Of a stretch of DNA of 64,000 nucleotides, positions 10,247 through 20,521 are shown piece after piece. The stretch comes from Cryptomeria japonica. Taxonomy: Eukaryota; Streptophyta; Pinopsida; Cupressales; Cupressaceae. The DNA is taken from NCBI RefSeq assembly GCF_030272615.1, contig NC_081414.1, positions 770,293,653 to 770,357,652 of the forward strand, in the 5' to 3' direction. Under the pieces are notes generated by a model. It was given only the letters and a program-made list of their open reading frames with translations, was not told the DNA's origin and did not search any database. The stretch's first letter is position 1; the number at the start of each line of letters is the position of its first letter. The translations under genes were made by a program, and so were the position numbers.

Positions 10247-10798
10247 TGGTGCAGGAGCACCCATGGTGTAAGGAAAATATATGGTCAAAGTCATCATTTG
10301 AAATATAATTGATATTTGAAGGTCATTTATAATGTATTTGAATCCATTTAGAATGATTTGTAAGGCTTGGAAGCCTAAAAATGTAAGCAAGTCCTGATTA
10401 TGTCCTAGTTGTCCATATAGGCCCTTATAGGTCAAGATGGTCAAAATTGTATACAAGGCCATGAGAAGGCTATCAAGTACGTAAAAGGTATTAAATATAT
10501 TATTTGGACATGTTTAGGGGTTTTTTTACAATTTGGGGAGTCATTAGGAAAAAGTGTCAAAGTTGCAAGAAAATTGCAAAAGTGCAACATTTGCAAAAAT
10601 GTAAAAGTGCAAAAATTGCACATAAAGTTGTAAAAGGGAAGATGAAGGGTCCTAAAGGTAGTTGGATGGTTTATAACTACCAAAGAGTCTATAAATATGT
10701 TTTATTGGTCGAACCAAGTCATTTTTGAAAGAAAAAAAAGAAAGGGAAGAAAGGAGAACATTCTGCTATTATTATTTTGATTGGCTTTCCAGTTTTTG
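10247..10798 (+). repeat. LTR1 copy B, truncated
   Basis: Starts TGGTGCAGGAGCACCC like copy A and follows it closely for about 550 bp, through the TATA region. It breaks off inside CAGTTTTTG (10790-10798), which also occurs in the integrase sequence that follows in inverted orientation. The break is therefore a 9-base microhomology junction. Confidence 0.75.
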
Positions 10799-11161
10799 AG
10801 TGGATTCAAGGATGGCTTTCTTGACTTGCTCTTGAACTTCCTTGTTGGTTTGAGTGAAGTCCTTTGATTTCCCACTCTTCATCTCCAAATTACCAAGGTC
10901 TCTCAACTCACATACTCCCCTTGGGTGTCTGCCATAAACAACCTCAAAAGGACTTCTACCAGTGGTCCTACTCACACTGTCATTATATGCATACGCTGCT
11001 TGAGGAATGATTAGGTCCCATGTCTGTCCATATTCCTTAGTTAAACACTTCAACAAGTTGCCTAACACCCTATTGATAACTTCAGTTTGACCATCAGTTT
11101 GTGGATAGTAAGCTGAGCTAAATGACAAGTTAGTTCCTAGTCTCCTCTGTAATGTTCACCA
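10790..11161 (-). pseudogene. Inverted integrase fragment of a Ty3/gypsy element
   Basis: The minus strand reads MSFSSAYYPQTDGQTEVINR, then TTGRSPFEVVYGRHPRGV and a Lys/Gln-rich tail. This is the distal part of the Ty3/gypsy integrase core (the Glu of TDGQTE is present) and the region after it. It is a near-copy of 16905-17275 in opposite orientation. Both edges are junctions with LTR sequence: 10790-10798 (shared CAGTTTTTG) and about 11155-11163, where the integrase and LTR2 share an AATGTT..CCAAA stretch. It is a rearranged fragment, not a gene. Confidence 0.75.
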
Positions 11162-11575
11162 AATGAATGGTAGTCCATTTTGGGAGTTTGGGTAGTTTGT
11201 GCATCGTTTGTGAGAGGGAGCCCTAAAGGACTGGGTAGGAGGCCTAATTGGTCAAAATCCTTGTAGCCCTAATTTGTAGGCAAAAACACAAAACAATGAA
11301 ATCGGTAAGGAGTTGAAAGCTTGAAACTTCTTGGGGGCACATGGATGGATGTAAAACATAGTTTAAGACCTGTCCTAACCTTGCTAGGACCTAGGAAGTA
11401 GTAGGACAAGCCAAGCCCTTATTAGCCATAGTAAGGGGTTTGAGTCTCATGAGTAGGTGAGACCTTAGGAGCAGCATTGCAACTCATTGGTGGGTGGATT
11501 GGGCAAGGTCAGGGGATTCCTCAAGCAAGGGAAGTCCTAGAGACCCTAGGGTGTGAAGAGAACACCAAGTGATCC
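11159..11575 (+). repeat. LTR2 fragment 1
   Basis: Matches the distal part of the complete LTR2 (about 18898-19315), beginning CCAAATGAATGGTAGTCC. It stops at GTGATCCA and continues directly as inverted LTR1 (TGATCCAGAGCATCATG). From about 11218 it forms the first part of a tandemly duplicated composite unit. Confidence 0.7.
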
Positions 11576-12995
11576 AGAGCATCATGAAAAACCAATCACA
11601 ACTATAGGATCATGTTGATCCATCCATATTTTAATCATGATAACAATTCATTAGAGGCATATTTCATCATTCTTCAACAATCAATCAATCAAGAAAACAT
11701 AAACTTAATCTAGGTATCAAACTTGCCAACTTGCTGCCCCTTTGGATAGACCTATACACAGAGGTCTATAACTTTCTAACAAGATGAAACATCTCAATCC
11801 CTTCGGTCAGACCCTAAATAACTATATTATAAACAACATATCCAAAATGCATAAAGATCCAACAGTGTAATAAAATGTTATCATCTCTACACTGACTGTC
11901 ATAAATCTGGAAAATGTATGCTTATTGTCTGTTAGGGCATCATATTTCACAACAAATACTTAACCAAACTAAAACAATACCATACTCAAATGAAATCCCT
12001 TTGAGTCTACTTTCGTAATATTCAAGTCATTAATTTTTCCAATGGTCAAATCACAAGATAAGTACAAACCCTTTCCAACAACTCCATTTAAGACAGTTTA
12101 AAACTAGTTTTCACCAAAATATTCATAACTTCCACAAATAAAAACAAAAATGCCTCAAACAAAAGGGAAGAGAAAGAGGATTCACATATATTTCCAATAA
12201 GTCTATTTATAGGTCTTAATAATCTCATATGAGTTCATACCATACGCTGCAATGTGACTGTTCTCAGGAAGTATCAAATCTGTAATTAACAACTTTCACC
12301 AAAACTTCCATATCTTCTTCATTTCTAAACATAATCACTCCAAACAAAAAGGAAACAAAAGGTAATTAACATATCTATCTATCCATTATACATATACAAA
12401 GGTTTCCAGGGCATACATGGCCATATAAGGCATGGAACCAACACAAAAACTGGAAAGCCAATCAAAATAATAATAGTAGAATGTTCTCCTTTCTTCCCTT
12501 TCTTTTTTTTCATTCAAAAATGACTTGGTTCGACCAATACAACATATTTATAGACTCTTTGGTAGTTATAAACCATCCAACTACCTTTATGACCCTTCAT
12601 CTTCCCTTTTACAACTTTATGTGCAATTTTTGCACTTTTACATTTTTGCAAATGTTGCACTTTTGCAATTTTCTTGCAACTTTTACACTTTTTCCTAATG
12701 ACTCCCCAAATTGTAAAAAAACCCCTAAACATGTCCAAAAAATATATTTAATACCTTTCACATACTTGATAGCCTTCTCATGGCCTTGTATACAATTTTG
12801 ACCATCTTGACATATAAGGGCCTATATGGACAACTAGGACATAATCAGGACTTGCTTACATTTTTAGGCTTCCAAGCCTTACAAATCATTATAAATGGAT
12901 TCAAATACATTATAAATGACCTTCAAATATCAATTATATTTCACATGATGACTTTGACCATATATTTGCCTTACACCATGGGTGCTCCTGCACCA
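11570..12995 (-). repeat. LTR1 copy C, inverted, nearly complete
   Basis: About 1,426 bp, minus orientation, from the LTR end (GATCCAGAGCATCATG, one base different from the expected TGATGCAG) to the LTR start (read forward as CTCCTGCACCA). Both edges pass directly into LTR2 sequence. No target duplication distinguishes it as an independent insertion, so it more likely arose by recombination or template switching. Confidence 0.75.
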
Positions 12996-12997
12996 TA

Positions 12998-13336
12998 GGA
13001 GCCCTAAAGGACCGGGTAGGAGGCCTAATTGGTCAAAATCCTTGTAGCCCTACTTTGTAGGCAAAAACACAAAACAATGAAATCGGTAAGGAGTTGAAAG
13101 CTTGAAACTTCTTGGGGGCACATGGACAGATGTAAAACATGGTTTCAGACCTATCCTAACCTTGCTAGGACCTAGGAAGTAGTAGGACAAGCCAAGCCCT
13201 TATTAGCCATAGTAAGGGGTTTTGAGTCTCATGAGTAAGTGAGACCTTAGGAGCATAATTGCAACTCATTGGTGGGTGGATTGGGCAAGGGAGGGCCTAG
13301 AGACCCTAGGGAGTGAAGAGAACACCAGGTGATCCA
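12998..13336 (+). repeat. LTR2 fragment 2
   Basis: Begins GAGCCCTAAAGGACCGGGTAG and ends at the same GTGATCCA junction as fragment 1. Compared with fragment 1 it lacks a short piece around the GGGCAAGG segment. It starts the second copy of the tandem composite unit. Confidence 0.7.
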
Positions 13337-14764
13337 GAGCATCAAGAAAAACCAATCACAACTATAGGATCATGTCGATCCATCCATATTTTAATCATGA
13401 TAACAATTCATTAGAGGCATATTTCATCATTCTTCAACAATCAATCAATCAAGAAAACATAAACTTAATCTAGGTATCAAACATGCCAACTTGCTGCCCC
13501 TTTGGATAGACCTATACATAGAAGTCTATAACTTTCTAAATAGATGTAAACATCTGAATCCTGTCGGTCAAACCCTAAATAACTATATTATAAAAAACAT
13601 ATCCAAAATTCATAAAGATCCAATGGTGCAATAAAACGTTATCATCTCTACACTGAGACCAATTTTGACTATTATAAATCTGGAAAATGTATGCTTGTTG
13701 TCTGCTAGGGAATCATATTTCACAACAAATACTTAACCAAACTAAAACAATACCATACTCAAATGAAATCCCTCTGAGTCTACTTTCATAATATTCAAGT
13801 CATTAATTTTTCTAATGGTCAACTCACAAGATAAGTACAAACCCTTTCCAACAACTCCATTTAAGACAGTTTAAAACCAGTTATCACCAAAATCTTCATA
13901 ACTTCCACAAATAAAAATAAAAATACCTCAAATGAAAAGAAAAAGAAAGAGGATTCACATATCTTTCCAATAAGTCTATTTAGAGGTCTTAAAATTTTCA
14001 TATGAGTTCATACCATATGCTTCAATGTGACTATTCTCAGGAAGTATCAAATCTGCAATTAACAACTTTCACCAAAACTTCCATATCTTCTTCATTTCTA
14101 AACATAATAACTCCAAACAAAAAGGAAACAAAAGGTAATTAACATATATTTCTATCCATTATACATATACAAAGTTTTATAGGCCATACATGGTCGTATA
14201 AGGCCTAGAACCAACACAAAAACTAGAAAGCCAATCAAAATAATAATAGTAGAATGTTCTCCTTTCTTCCCTTTCTTTTTTTTCATTCAAAAATGACTTG
14301 GTTCGACCAATACAATATATTTATAGACTCTTTGGTAGTTATAAACCATCCAAATACCTTTATGACCCTTCATCTTCCCTTTTACAACTTTATGTGCAAT
14401 TTTTGCACTTTTACATTTTTGCAAATGTTGCACTTTTGCAATTTTCTTGCAACTTTGACACTTTTTCCTAATGACTCCCCAAATTGTTAAAAAACCCCTA
14501 AACATGTCCAAATAATATATTTAATACCTTCTATGTACTTGATATCCTTCTCATTGCCTTGTATACAATTTTGACCATCTTGACATATAAGGGCCTATAT
14601 GGACAACTAGGACATAATCAGGACTTGCTTACATTTTTAGGCTTCCAAGCCTTACAAATCATTCCAAATGGATTCGAATACATTATAAATGACCTTTAAA
14701 TATAAATTATATTTAAAATGATGACTTTGACCATATATTTTCCTTACACCATGCTCCTGCACCA
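13330..14764 (-). repeat. LTR1 copy D, inverted, nearly complete
   Basis: About 1,435 bp in the same orientation as copy C, with the same left junction. The right end is slightly shortened: the CATGGGTGCTCC block reads CATGCTCC. Scattered substitutions relative to copy C suggest the duplication is not very recent. Confidence 0.75.
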
Positions 14765-14766
14765 TA

Positions 14767-15324
14767 GGATCCCTAAAGGACCGGGTAGGAGGCCTAATTG
14801 GTCAAAAGCCTTGTAGCCCTACTTTGTAGGCAAAATCACAAAACAGTGAAATCGGTAAGGAGTTGAAAGCTTGAAACTTATTGGGGGCACATGGATGGAT
14901 GTAAAACATGGTTTAAGACCTATCCTAACCTTGTTAGGATCTAGGAAGCAGTAGGACAAGCCAAGCCCTTATTAGCCATAGTAAGGGGTTTTGAGTCTCA
15001 TGAGTAGGTGAGACCTTAGGAGCAGCATTGCAACTCATTGGTGGGTGGATTGGGCAAGGTCAGGGGATTCCTCAAGCAAGGGAAGTCCTAGAGACCCTAG
15101 GGTGTGAAGAGAACACCAGGTGATCCAAGGGAAGGATCCAAGAGCATAGACTAGGCTAGTCTATCCCAAACCCCATCCCATCAGATTGGATTGGGCAAGG
15201 TCAGGGGATTCCTCAAGCAAGGGAAGTCCTAGAGACCCTAGGATGTGAAGAGAACACCAAGTGATCCAAGGGAAGGATTCAAGAGCATAGACTAGGCTAG
15301 TCTATCCCAAACCCCATCCCATCA
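14767..15324 (+). repeat. LTR2 fragment 3, 5' LTR remnant of the chromovirus
   Basis: Begins GATCCCTAAAGGACCGGG and runs to the LTR2 end CCCATCCCATCA at 15324. GA and a PBS (TGGTATCAAAGC, 15328-15339) follow at once, which makes it the 3' part of a 5' LTR. It contains a 141-bp tandem duplication (15050-15190 and 15191-15329) that includes the LTR end and the start of the PBS region. Confidence 0.7.
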
Positions 15325-15327
15325 GAT

Positions 15328-15339
15328 TGGTATCAAAGC
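15328..15339 (+). promoter_or_regulatory. Primer-binding site after LTR2
   Basis: TGGTATCAAAGC starts three bases after the end of LTR2. It differs by one base from the element H PBS (TGGTATCAGAGC). Integrase sequence follows about 25 bases later, so gag, protease, RT and RNase H have been deleted here. Confidence 0.55.
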
Positions 15340-15360
15340 AATGTTGGTCTCTATCGACCA

Positions 15361-15534
15361 TTGCTGGTCCCAAATAGGCCTTGGAAATGTATAAGCATGG
15401 AATTTGTAGTAGGGCTTCCTAAGACAAAGATAGGTATGGACAACATCTATGTGGTAGTAGATAGATTTTCCAAGATGAGCTATTTCATTCCATGTAAAAC
15501 TACACATGATGTTAGCTATGTTGCACATCTCTTC
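15361..15534 (+). pseudogene. Ty3/gypsy integrase core, first half
   Basis: The translation shows [19 protein letters not shown], then [18 protein letters not shown] and VAHLF. The first catalytic Asp, normally in SMDF, reads Glu here (SMEF). The frame is cut at 15534 by the solo LTR and resumes at 16818-16829 with FFKEIVR. The segment sits almost directly behind a PBS, so this copy is a deletion derivative lacking gag, protease and RT. Confidence 0.75.
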
Positions 15535-15603
15535 TGTTGGAACCCTAAAATTTGCAATTTTTAGAATTCCAAATTCCAAAACAAGGAGGAAGAAAAATTC
15601 TAA

Positions 15604-15634
<31 letters not shown>

Positions 15635-16817
15635 TTGAATAGGTACAAGTAATATATTTTATATTTGTTGCACAATATGAAACCATAACATAAACACAAT
15701 AATGGGCATAAAAAATGGAGTGTGAAGCACCAAAGGGGGTATTTACATCATTTAAAGACCATTTATCCATTATATACCCATAAAATAGCCTTAAAATACC
15801 TCTAATATGCCTAAACAACTTGTAAAGTGACAATTAATTACATAAACTAAGGCAATTTCGGGATTTGGAATTATTTTTATTTAAAAGGGGGGTGTCTTTT
15901 CACCCAAAGGGGTATGAAAACCATTCAAACACATATATATGTGTGATGTAAAATGTAAAGAGAGAAAAAAAAACAGAGAATAGAGAGAAGAGGTGGAGGC
16001 AATATTGTACTTTAAAACTTTTTATCAAAAATAACCAATTGCATTTTCTTTCTCATGTGTGTTGAGAGTTAACATATTTTTAGAAGGTAGTTGCTTATGA
16101 TATTATCTAAAAGTGGATAAGGTTATTCGTGTTCTTCTAGTAAAATTCTGTGTTTCATATTGTAGATTTGGATCAAAAAGATTTACTTGTGAATTGTAAT
16201 TGTTCCTTGTATTTCTTCCTTGGATGGTCTCTTAAAAGTTAGGGTTAAATCCATTCAAGCAGTTTACAATATAGACATTGAAGTAGAGCTCATAAGAAAC
16301 AGTAACTAACAGACTCATCGAGAGGTGGTGGGTTTAAAAACTATCTCATAAGTTTACACAATAAGTCCTGAAGAAATATAAGACTCTGTAGCCCAAATAA
16401 GAGGAAAGGCACTGATCATTTGTAAACAAACCCTTTAACCATACTAGTTACCCTTTAATTTTAAGCTTTAGGATTAGTAGAGTAGGTATAGTAGGTAATT
16501 TAGCCAAAGTGTAACATATATACTTTTGTAAGATACATAGATCAATACACACATCTGAAGTCAGTTTGTTTAAGAAACTTATGCCATTCTAAGACTAGGA
16601 GACATCAGATTAAGACACTAAATCTGCTATAAAAAGCATTAGTTGAAGGAACAACTAGTGAGTAGGTATACCCGCCTAGGTCCTGCAGAGCCTAAAGTGA
16701 GAGATTTAGTAACCAAATAGGTTCACTCTATAAGTTGGCCAAGTCAATTGGAGGGTTTGATCATAGGAGTTGGCATTTCCTTAGGACCTATCCAATCTGT
16801 TGATTTGAGACCCAACA
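15535..16817 (+). mobile_element. Solo LTR inserted in the integrase
   Basis: This 1,283-bp element begins TGTTGG and ends CCAACA, a perfect 6-bp terminal inverted repeat. It is flanked by TCTTC on both sides (15530-15534 and 16818-16822). Removing it and one TCTTC brings the integrase reading frame back together. No PBS, polypurine tract or coding sequence is visible inside, so it is a solo LTR left by LTR-LTR recombination. Strand cannot be fixed firmly; plus is assumed. It contains an AT-rich run (about 15601-15635). Confidence 0.8.
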
Positions 16818-17764
16818 TCTTCTTTAAGGAGATTGTTAGAATTCATGGACTCCCTTTAAGCATTGTTTCAAACAGGGACAGCAAGTTCATGGCCCATTTT
16901 TGGCAAACATTATGGAGGAGACTAGGAACTAACTTGTCATTTAGCTCAGCTTACCATCCACAAACTGATGGTCAGACTGAAGTTATCAATAGGGTGTTAG
17001 GCAACTTGTTGAGGTGTTTAACTAAGTAATATGGACAGACATGGGACCTAATCATTCCTCAAGCAGAGTATGAATATAATGATAGTGTGAATAGGACCAC
17101 TGGTAGAAGTCCTTTTGAGGTTGTGAATGGTAGACACCCAAGGGGAGTATGTGAGTTGAGAGACCTTGGTACTTTGGAGATGAAGAGTGGGCAAGCAGAG
17201 GACTTCACTCAAACCATCAAGGAAGTTCAAGAGCAAGTCAAGAAAGCCATCCTTGAATCCACTCAAAAACTGAAAGCAAAAATGGATGAGAAAAGGAGAG
17301 AGGTTCAGTTCAAGGTGGGTGACTATGTGATGGTCCATTTGAGCAAAGCTAGGATGCAAGATGGTAAGCCTACCAAACTGCAAATGAAGAGGGTAGGACC
17401 TTGTAGAATTCTAGCAAAATATGGTGAGAACACTTATAAGGTTGAACTTCCTTCAGACTTTGCCATTTCACCAGTCTTTAATGTAGCTGACCTGATCATG
17501 TACAAGGGTGAAAGAGCAGGGCAAAAGGAGAACCAAGCCAAAGTGCTACAGGACCTAGATGTTAATGTCTTACCATAGGTGAAGAAGCCTATAGCAGAGG
17601 ATATCTTGGAATCTAGAGTAAATAAATCCACCAGACACAAGGTCTACATGGAACACTTGGTGAAGTGGGCAGGTCAGCCTGAGACTGAAGCTACCTAGGT
17701 TGAAGAGAGTAGGTTCAAGACACTTGGCATAGACCCGACTCTCATCTCTTCTTCTATTTCTTAG
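16818..17764 (+). pseudogene. Ty3/gypsy integrase second half with C-terminal chromodomain
   Basis: Reads FFKEIVRIHGLPLSIVSNRD, where the second catalytic Asp (usually SDRD) is Asn. SSAYHPQTDGQTE follows with the catalytic Glu. A TAA at 17027-17029 interrupts, then the frame continues through TTGRSPFEVV, a basic helical stretch, and the GPY/F-like region (KVGDYVMVHLSK, RVGPCRILAKYGENTYKVEL). After a TAG at 17576-17578 comes a chromodomain: EDILESRVNKSTRHKVYMEH, LVKWAGQPETEAT. The conserved Trp after EAT is a TAG (17696-17698). Chromodomains direct integration of chromoviruses to marked chromatin. The ORF ends at 17762-17764. Confidence 0.8.
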
Positions 17765-17772
17765 TTGTGTGC

Positions 17773-17784
17773 AGAGGGGGAGTA
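17773..17784 (+). promoter_or_regulatory. Polypurine tract of the chromovirus
   Basis: AGAGGGGGAGTA directly precedes the TGGTGCAGG start of LTR2, as expected for the plus-strand primer of an LTR element. Confidence 0.6.
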
Positions 17785-19372
17785 TGGTGCAGGAGCACCC
17801 TTCCAAGCTCTTCCTCCTTCTTTTTTTTGTTGGTGTTATGCTTCTTTTGAAGCCATTGTATATAAAATAAAGAGCCATGTGCTCATTGGTCCTAGTTAGG
17901 GTCCTAGTTGAGGTCTTAGGGTCATAAGTCAAGATTAAGATTTTCTTGAAAATAGAGGGTATGTGTACCTTTGAGGTGTTTAGGGTTCCTTCATAGCATG
18001 GTAATGTCCTTAGGCTAGCCCAATGTGGATCTAGGAGTCAAGAAAAGCAACATTGAGAAAGTTGCTCAAAAGTTGCATGACAACGTTTAAAAGTTGTCAA
18101 GCAACTTTTTCGCTTAGTGGCCAAAATTATTAGTTTGGCATGGAAAAACCTAATATGAGCACACAGACTGAGGAGAGGGTAGTATAAGTATTTTAAAACC
18201 CTAAGTTAATGGGTCGGATGCCAGACATTGTATGGCCCAAGCAAAGAGACCTGATTGAGACTACAATTTTGTTGCCAGTCAGCACAAAAGGAGCAAAGGA
18301 AGATTGTTAATGGATTAATTTACATGAAAAATTGTGTGGAGTGTCTTCTATGGTGTAAATAATTTCATTGTGAGAATTTATAATAGATTTTTATTTGTAA
18401 GTGAGGTGTATTTGTAAATACTTTGTAAACTATTTTTTCTCTGTCCAGTTTTGGACTGGTTTTAATAAATGGGCTCATAACTCCATTCGCCATTGTGGAA
18501 TCACCATGAAACCATGGGGAATGAGAGTACAGACCCTGTACTATAGTTCAATGCAAGCAGGGCCCTTGAAAATGAAAGGAGGCCATATAAGGACCCATTC
18601 CTAGGCGAGACTGGACAGTGCTCGGCTAGGAAGGGTCAAGTTGCAGAGGTCTTGGAGAGCAAGGAAGGACAGAGAAGAAGGCACCCTTTGGAGGAGTTGT
18701 CGAGGGGTGTGGGAAGAATCATTGGTTTGAAGGAGGATCTTCCACCAATCTAAACAAGGTGGCAAGAGAAGCAAACCTACACTATGTCCCTGGCAAACCA
18801 TAAAAACCCTCACAAAACCTTTAAAAACCCCAAAATTTGCCCAAGGCACTGTACGACCACTTGGAGGCCCAAAACCAGATAAATCCTTGAGCCCTTGCCA
18901 AATGAATGGTAGTCCATTTTGGGATTTTGGGTAGTTTGTGCATCATTTGTGAGAGGGATCCCTAAAGGACCGGGTAGGAGGCCTAATTGGTCAAAATCCT
19001 TGTAACCCTACTTTGTAGGCAAAAACACAAAACAGTAAAATCAGTATGGAGTTGAAAGCTTGAAACTTCTTGGGGGCACATGGATGGATGTAAAACATGG
19101 TTTAAGACCTGTCCTAACCTTGCTAGGACCTAGGAAGCAGTAGGAAAAGCCAAGCCCTTATTAGCCATAGTAAGGGGTTTTGAGTCTCATGAGTAGGTGA
19201 GACCTTAGGAGCAGCATTGCAACTCATTGGTGGGTGAATTGGGCAAGGTCAGGGGATTCCTCAAGCAAGGAAAGTCCTAGAGACCCTAGGGTGTGAAGAG
19301 AACACCAGGTGATCCAAGGGAAGGATCCAAGAGCATAGACTAGGCTAGTCTATCCCAAACCCCATCCCATCA
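17785..19372 (+). repeat. LTR2, complete 3' LTR of the chromovirus
   Basis: About 1,588 bp, from TGGTGCAGGAGCACCCTTCC to CCCATCCCATCA. It shares only the first 16 bases with LTR1 and differs afterwards, so the two families have a common terminus but different bodies. Beyond it lies GATTGGTATAGACAT, a degraded PBS-like sequence, which suggests this LTR once also served as a 5' LTR or recombined with one. The distal 415 bp are the source of LTR2 fragments 1-3. Confidence 0.7.
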
Positions 19373-19406
19373 GATTGGTATAGACATAGTGAAGCAAATG
19401 TTGCAA

Positions 19407-20516
19407 GAGTATATTGCACATAAAGTTGTAAAAGGGAAGATGAAGGGTCACAAAGGTAATTGGATAGTTTATAACTACCAAAGAGTCTATAAATATGTTG
19501 TATTGGTTGAACCAGGTCATTTTAGAAAGAAAAAAAAGAAAGGGAAGAAAGGAGAACATTCTACTATTATTATTTTGATTGGCTTTCCAATTTTTGTGTT
19601 GGTTCCAGGCCTTATATGACCATTTATGGCCTATAAACCTTTGTATATGTATAATGGATAGATAGATATGTTAATTACCTTTCTTTTCCTTTTGGTTTGG
19701 AGTGATTATGTTTAGAAATGAAGAAGATATGGAAGTTTTGGTGAAAGTTGTTAATTGCAGATTTGATACTTCCTGAGAATAGTCACATTGCAGCGTATGG
19801 TATGAACTTATATGAGATTATTAAGACCTCTAAATAGATTTATTGGAAAGATATGTGAATCCTCTTTCTTTTCCCTTTGGTTTGAGGAGTTTTTGTTTTT
19901 ATTTGTGGAAGTTATGAAGATTTTGGTGAAAACTGGTTTTAAACTATCTTAAATGGAGTTGCTGGAAAGGGTTTGTACTTATCTTGCGATTTCACCATTG
20001 GAAAAATTAATGACTTGAATATTATGAAATTAGACTTAGAGGGATTTCATTTGAGTATGGTATTGTTTTATTTTGGTTAAGTATTTGTTGTGAAATATGA
20101 TGCCCTAGCAGACATCAAGCATACATTTTCCATATTTATGACAGTCAAAATTAGTCTCAGTGCAGAGATGATAACGTTTTATTGCACCATTGAAGCTTTA
20201 TGAATTTTGCATATGTTGTTTGTAATACAGTTATTTAGGGTCTGACTAAAGGGATTGAGATATTTACATCTTTTTAGAAAGTTATAGACCTCTATGTATA
20301 GGTCTGTCGAAAGGGGCAGCAAGTTGGCAAGTTTGATACCTAGAAGGGGCAACAAGTTGGCAAGTATGATACCTAGATTAAGTTTATGTTTCCTTGATTG
20401 ATTGATTGTTGAAGAATGATGAAATATGCCTCTAATGAATTGTTATCATGATTAAAATATGGATGGATCAACATGATCCTAGAGTTGTGATTGGTTTTTC
20501 ATGATGCTCTGCATCA
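19407..20516 (+). repeat. LTR1 copy E, 5'-truncated 3' LTR of element H
   Basis: Matches LTR1 from ATTGCACATAAAGTTG to the end CTGCATCA, lacking roughly the first 370 bp. A 31-35 bp tandem duplication (AAGGGGCAGCAAGTTGGCAAG unit) lies at about 20313-20376. CTATG follows at 20517, the partner of the CTATG before LTR1 copy A. This defines the outer edge of element H. Confidence 0.75.
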
Positions 20517-20521
20517 CTATG

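Larger units (their letters stand above)
8356..20516 (+). mobile_element. Element H: 12.2-kb LTR mosaic inserted in the LTR of copia A
   Basis: The outer ends are those of LTR family 1 (TGGTGCAGG at 8356, CTGCATCA ending at 20516). They are flanked by a perfect 5-bp duplication, CTATG (8351-8355 and 20517-20521), so the outer ends behave as one integrated element. Inside are five LTR1 pieces (two plus-strand partial, two minus-strand nearly complete, one complete) and four LTR2 pieces. There is also an inverted integrase fragment and a deleted chromovirus that contains a solo LTR. Two origins are possible: a chimeric cDNA made by template switching before integration, or nested insertions followed by unequal recombination. 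The duplication supports unit integration of the ends but does not settle the origin of the inside. Confidence 0.7.

Noticed and set aside
10247-10798. LTR1 copy B as an independent insertion in the leader of element H
   Set aside because: No target duplication can be shown because the copy is cut off at its distal side.
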